A DNA stretch of 15,551 bases, taken from contig JAQUZU010000031.1 in assembly GCA_028691175.1 (NCBI GenBank), forward strand, positions 3,641 through 19,191, given 5' to 3'. Below, one piece after another: positions 14,389 to 15,551 of this stretch. A model generated the notes under the pieces. It saw nothing but the letters and a program-made list of their open reading frames with translations, searched no databases and was not told where the DNA came from. A program made the position numbers and the translations under genes. The stretch is from Candidatus Kapaibacterium sp. (GTDB lineage: Bacteria; Bacteroidota; Ignavibacteria; Kapaibacteriales; UBA2268). Within the stretch, counting starts at the first letter, position 1. The number at the start of each line of letters is the position of its first letter.

Positions 14389-15551
14389 ATGAAAATAATA
14401 ATCTTCTGCACGCTCCTTTTGTTTTGTACTTTCAGCAATCTCGATTCTGTTCGGGGACAAGTTCATTCAAATGAAATGTACCATGAAAATATTAATGATT
14501 TTCGGCAGACTATCGAGCAAAATCGCGAGTATTTTAAGCGTGTTCCGCAGCAAAAAGGTAATGGTAGCAAGCCGTTTCGGCGGTGGCAGGATTTCTGGGG
14601 TAAGCGTTTGAGCAACGACGGAAAATTTCCGGTATTGTCGAAAATTACACGTGATGCCGTGCAGTACATTGCAGATAATAATGCCTATGCATCTAAGCAA
14701 TGGAAAGAACTCGGACCATTCGTAATTCCATATAATACATTGGCTTATCCGTCGTCCGGACTTGGTAGAATTTCCTGTATTGCGATTAATCCGCTTCGCG
14801 ATAGTCGCATGCTGATCGGGGCGGCGAGTGGCGGACTTTGGACATCGTCGAATAGCGGAACTACGTGGGATGCCGTGCCGTTTTCGCAAATTATGTCGGT
14901 CGGAATTACGGATATTTGTTTCTCAAAGGTCGATACGAACGTAGTATATGCCGCGACCGGAGATATAGACGGCATTGCGCTTTCGCGAAATTATTCAATC
15001 GGAATTATTCGTTCCGACGATGGCGGAAAGAAATGGCGTCTTGCCGGAGATACAACTTTCTATGACGAGAATTATCTGATTTCTGCTATTCGCACTTTTC
15101 CGGAGAACAAATATTCGGCAGTAGCTGCGACAAATCGCGGCCTGATTTTTACTGATGACGGCTTTGAAACTATTAAGTCGCGGGCACTAACAGATTATTA
15201 TATAAGAAACTTAGCCGTTTCAGTTGATAATCCTGATTTAATGCTTGCGGCAGTATATGATAACGATTCGCACTCGATATTAAAATCTGAAGATCGCGGT
15301 TTAACCTGGACAAAAGTTCTGAATCTTCCGCAGTCGAGCCGAATTTCAATTTCTTTCTCGAAATTTTCGCCGAGCACTGTTCTTGCTGTTGCGGTAAAGG
15401 CGGCTGATGGTGGCTTCGAAGGGTTTTATCTCTCTAAAAATTCGGGAGATACGTGGATTAAGCAATCGGAATCGCCGAATATTCTCGGGGCAGATGTTGC
15501 CGGAAAAGTAGTGGGCGGTCAGGGAAATTACGACTTATGTATCGAAACTTC
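14389..15551 (+). CDS. Secreted Asp-box beta-propeller protein, N-terminal part (partial)
   Basis: An open frame from the ATG at 14389 continues for 387 codons past the window end. Residues 1-24 form a signal peptide (KIIIFCTLLLFCTF, likely cut near VRGQ). After a charged stretch comes W-K-E-L-G-P (105-110) and GLGRISCIAINP, then a series of propeller blades marked by Asp boxes of the S-x-D-x-G-x-T-W type: 153-160 (SSNSGTTW), 209-216 (SDDGGKKW), 300-307 (SEDRGLTW) and 349-356 (SKNSGDTW), plus a degenerate one near 255. This layout is that of the large BNR/VPS10-like repeat proteins of Bacteroidota, which often end in a type IX secretion signal; that end is not in the window. Function probably lies in surface binding or glycan degradation; unproven. 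Divergent from alkA across a 132-bp AT-rich gap in which I see no firm promoter. Confidence 0.85.
   Translation, partial: MKIIIFCTLLLFCTFSNLDSVRGQVHSNEMYHENINDFRQTIEQNREYFKRVPQQKGNGSKPFRRWQDFWGKRLSNDGKFPVLSKITRDAVQYIADNNAYASKQWKELGPFVIPYNTLAYPSSGLGRISCIAINPLRDSRMLIGAASGGLWTSSNSGTTWDAVPFSQIMSVGITDICFSKVDTNVVYAATGDIDGIALSRNYSIGIIRSDDGGKKWRLAGDTTFYDENYLISAIRTFPENKYSAVAATNRGLIFTDDGFETIKSRALTDYYIRNLAVSVDNPDLMLAAVYDNDSHSILKSEDRGLTWTKVLNLPQSSRISISFSKFSPSTVLAVAVKAADGGFEGFYLSKNSGDTWIKQSESPNILGADVAGKVVGGQGNYDLCIET

Noticed and set aside
1..15551. CRISPR array, insertion sequence or prophage
   Set aside because: No regularly spaced repeats, no transposase or integrase, and no terminal inverted repeats were seen; the genes are mostly housekeeping.

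Overview
The window looks like a chromosomal segment from a Bacteroidota/Chlorobi-type bacterium, possibly in the Ignavibacteria/Kapabacteria area. The lineage is an inference. It rests on a back-to-back promoter pair at 8422-8483 that resembles the TTTG-N19-21-TAnnTTTG consensus of that phylum, on a secreted Asp-box beta-propeller of the type common there, and on the mix of rodZ-like, hprK, LytR_C/rsfS and DUF2279 genes. Coding density is high, the longest intergenic gap is about 130 bp, and I found no tRNA, rRNA, CRISPR or insertion sequence.

Left part (1-2462): a minus-strand pair of a RodZ-like membrane HTH protein followed by hprK (HPr kinase/phosphorylase, cut by the window start), and a divergent plus-strand gene for an exported DUF2279 protein. 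Next (2558-5767) is a tight plus-strand operon of hydG, hydE and a short-chain dehydrogenase of pteridine-reductase type. The two radical-SAM enzymes build the CO/CN and dithiomethylamine parts of the [FeFe]-hydrogenase H-cluster. hydF and hydrogenase structural genes are not in the window. A long hairpin at 5782-5832 ends this operon and the convergent one.

Middle (5849-10754): the minus-strand operon LytR_C protein-rsfS-argS (envelope, ribosome silencing, arginyl-tRNA synthetase). Divergent from it are a compact guanine deaminase and a YchF-family P-loop NTPase, the latter ending in a strong terminator.

Right part (10792-14256), all minus strand: alkA-ogt (alkylated-DNA repair pair), an unrecognised acidic protein built of two related repeats and flanked by hairpins, and cinA-yjbQ joined by a TAATG overlap. 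From 14389 to the window end runs the N-terminal part of a large secreted Asp-box beta-propeller protein.

The most notable points are the pteridine-reductase-like SDR translationally coupled to hydE, the guanine deaminase that keeps all metal and catalytic residues but lacks the usual flanking beta-sandwich, the duplicated acidic orphan protein, and the back-to-back divergent promoters. I did not find a clearly new multi-gene defence or mobile system.
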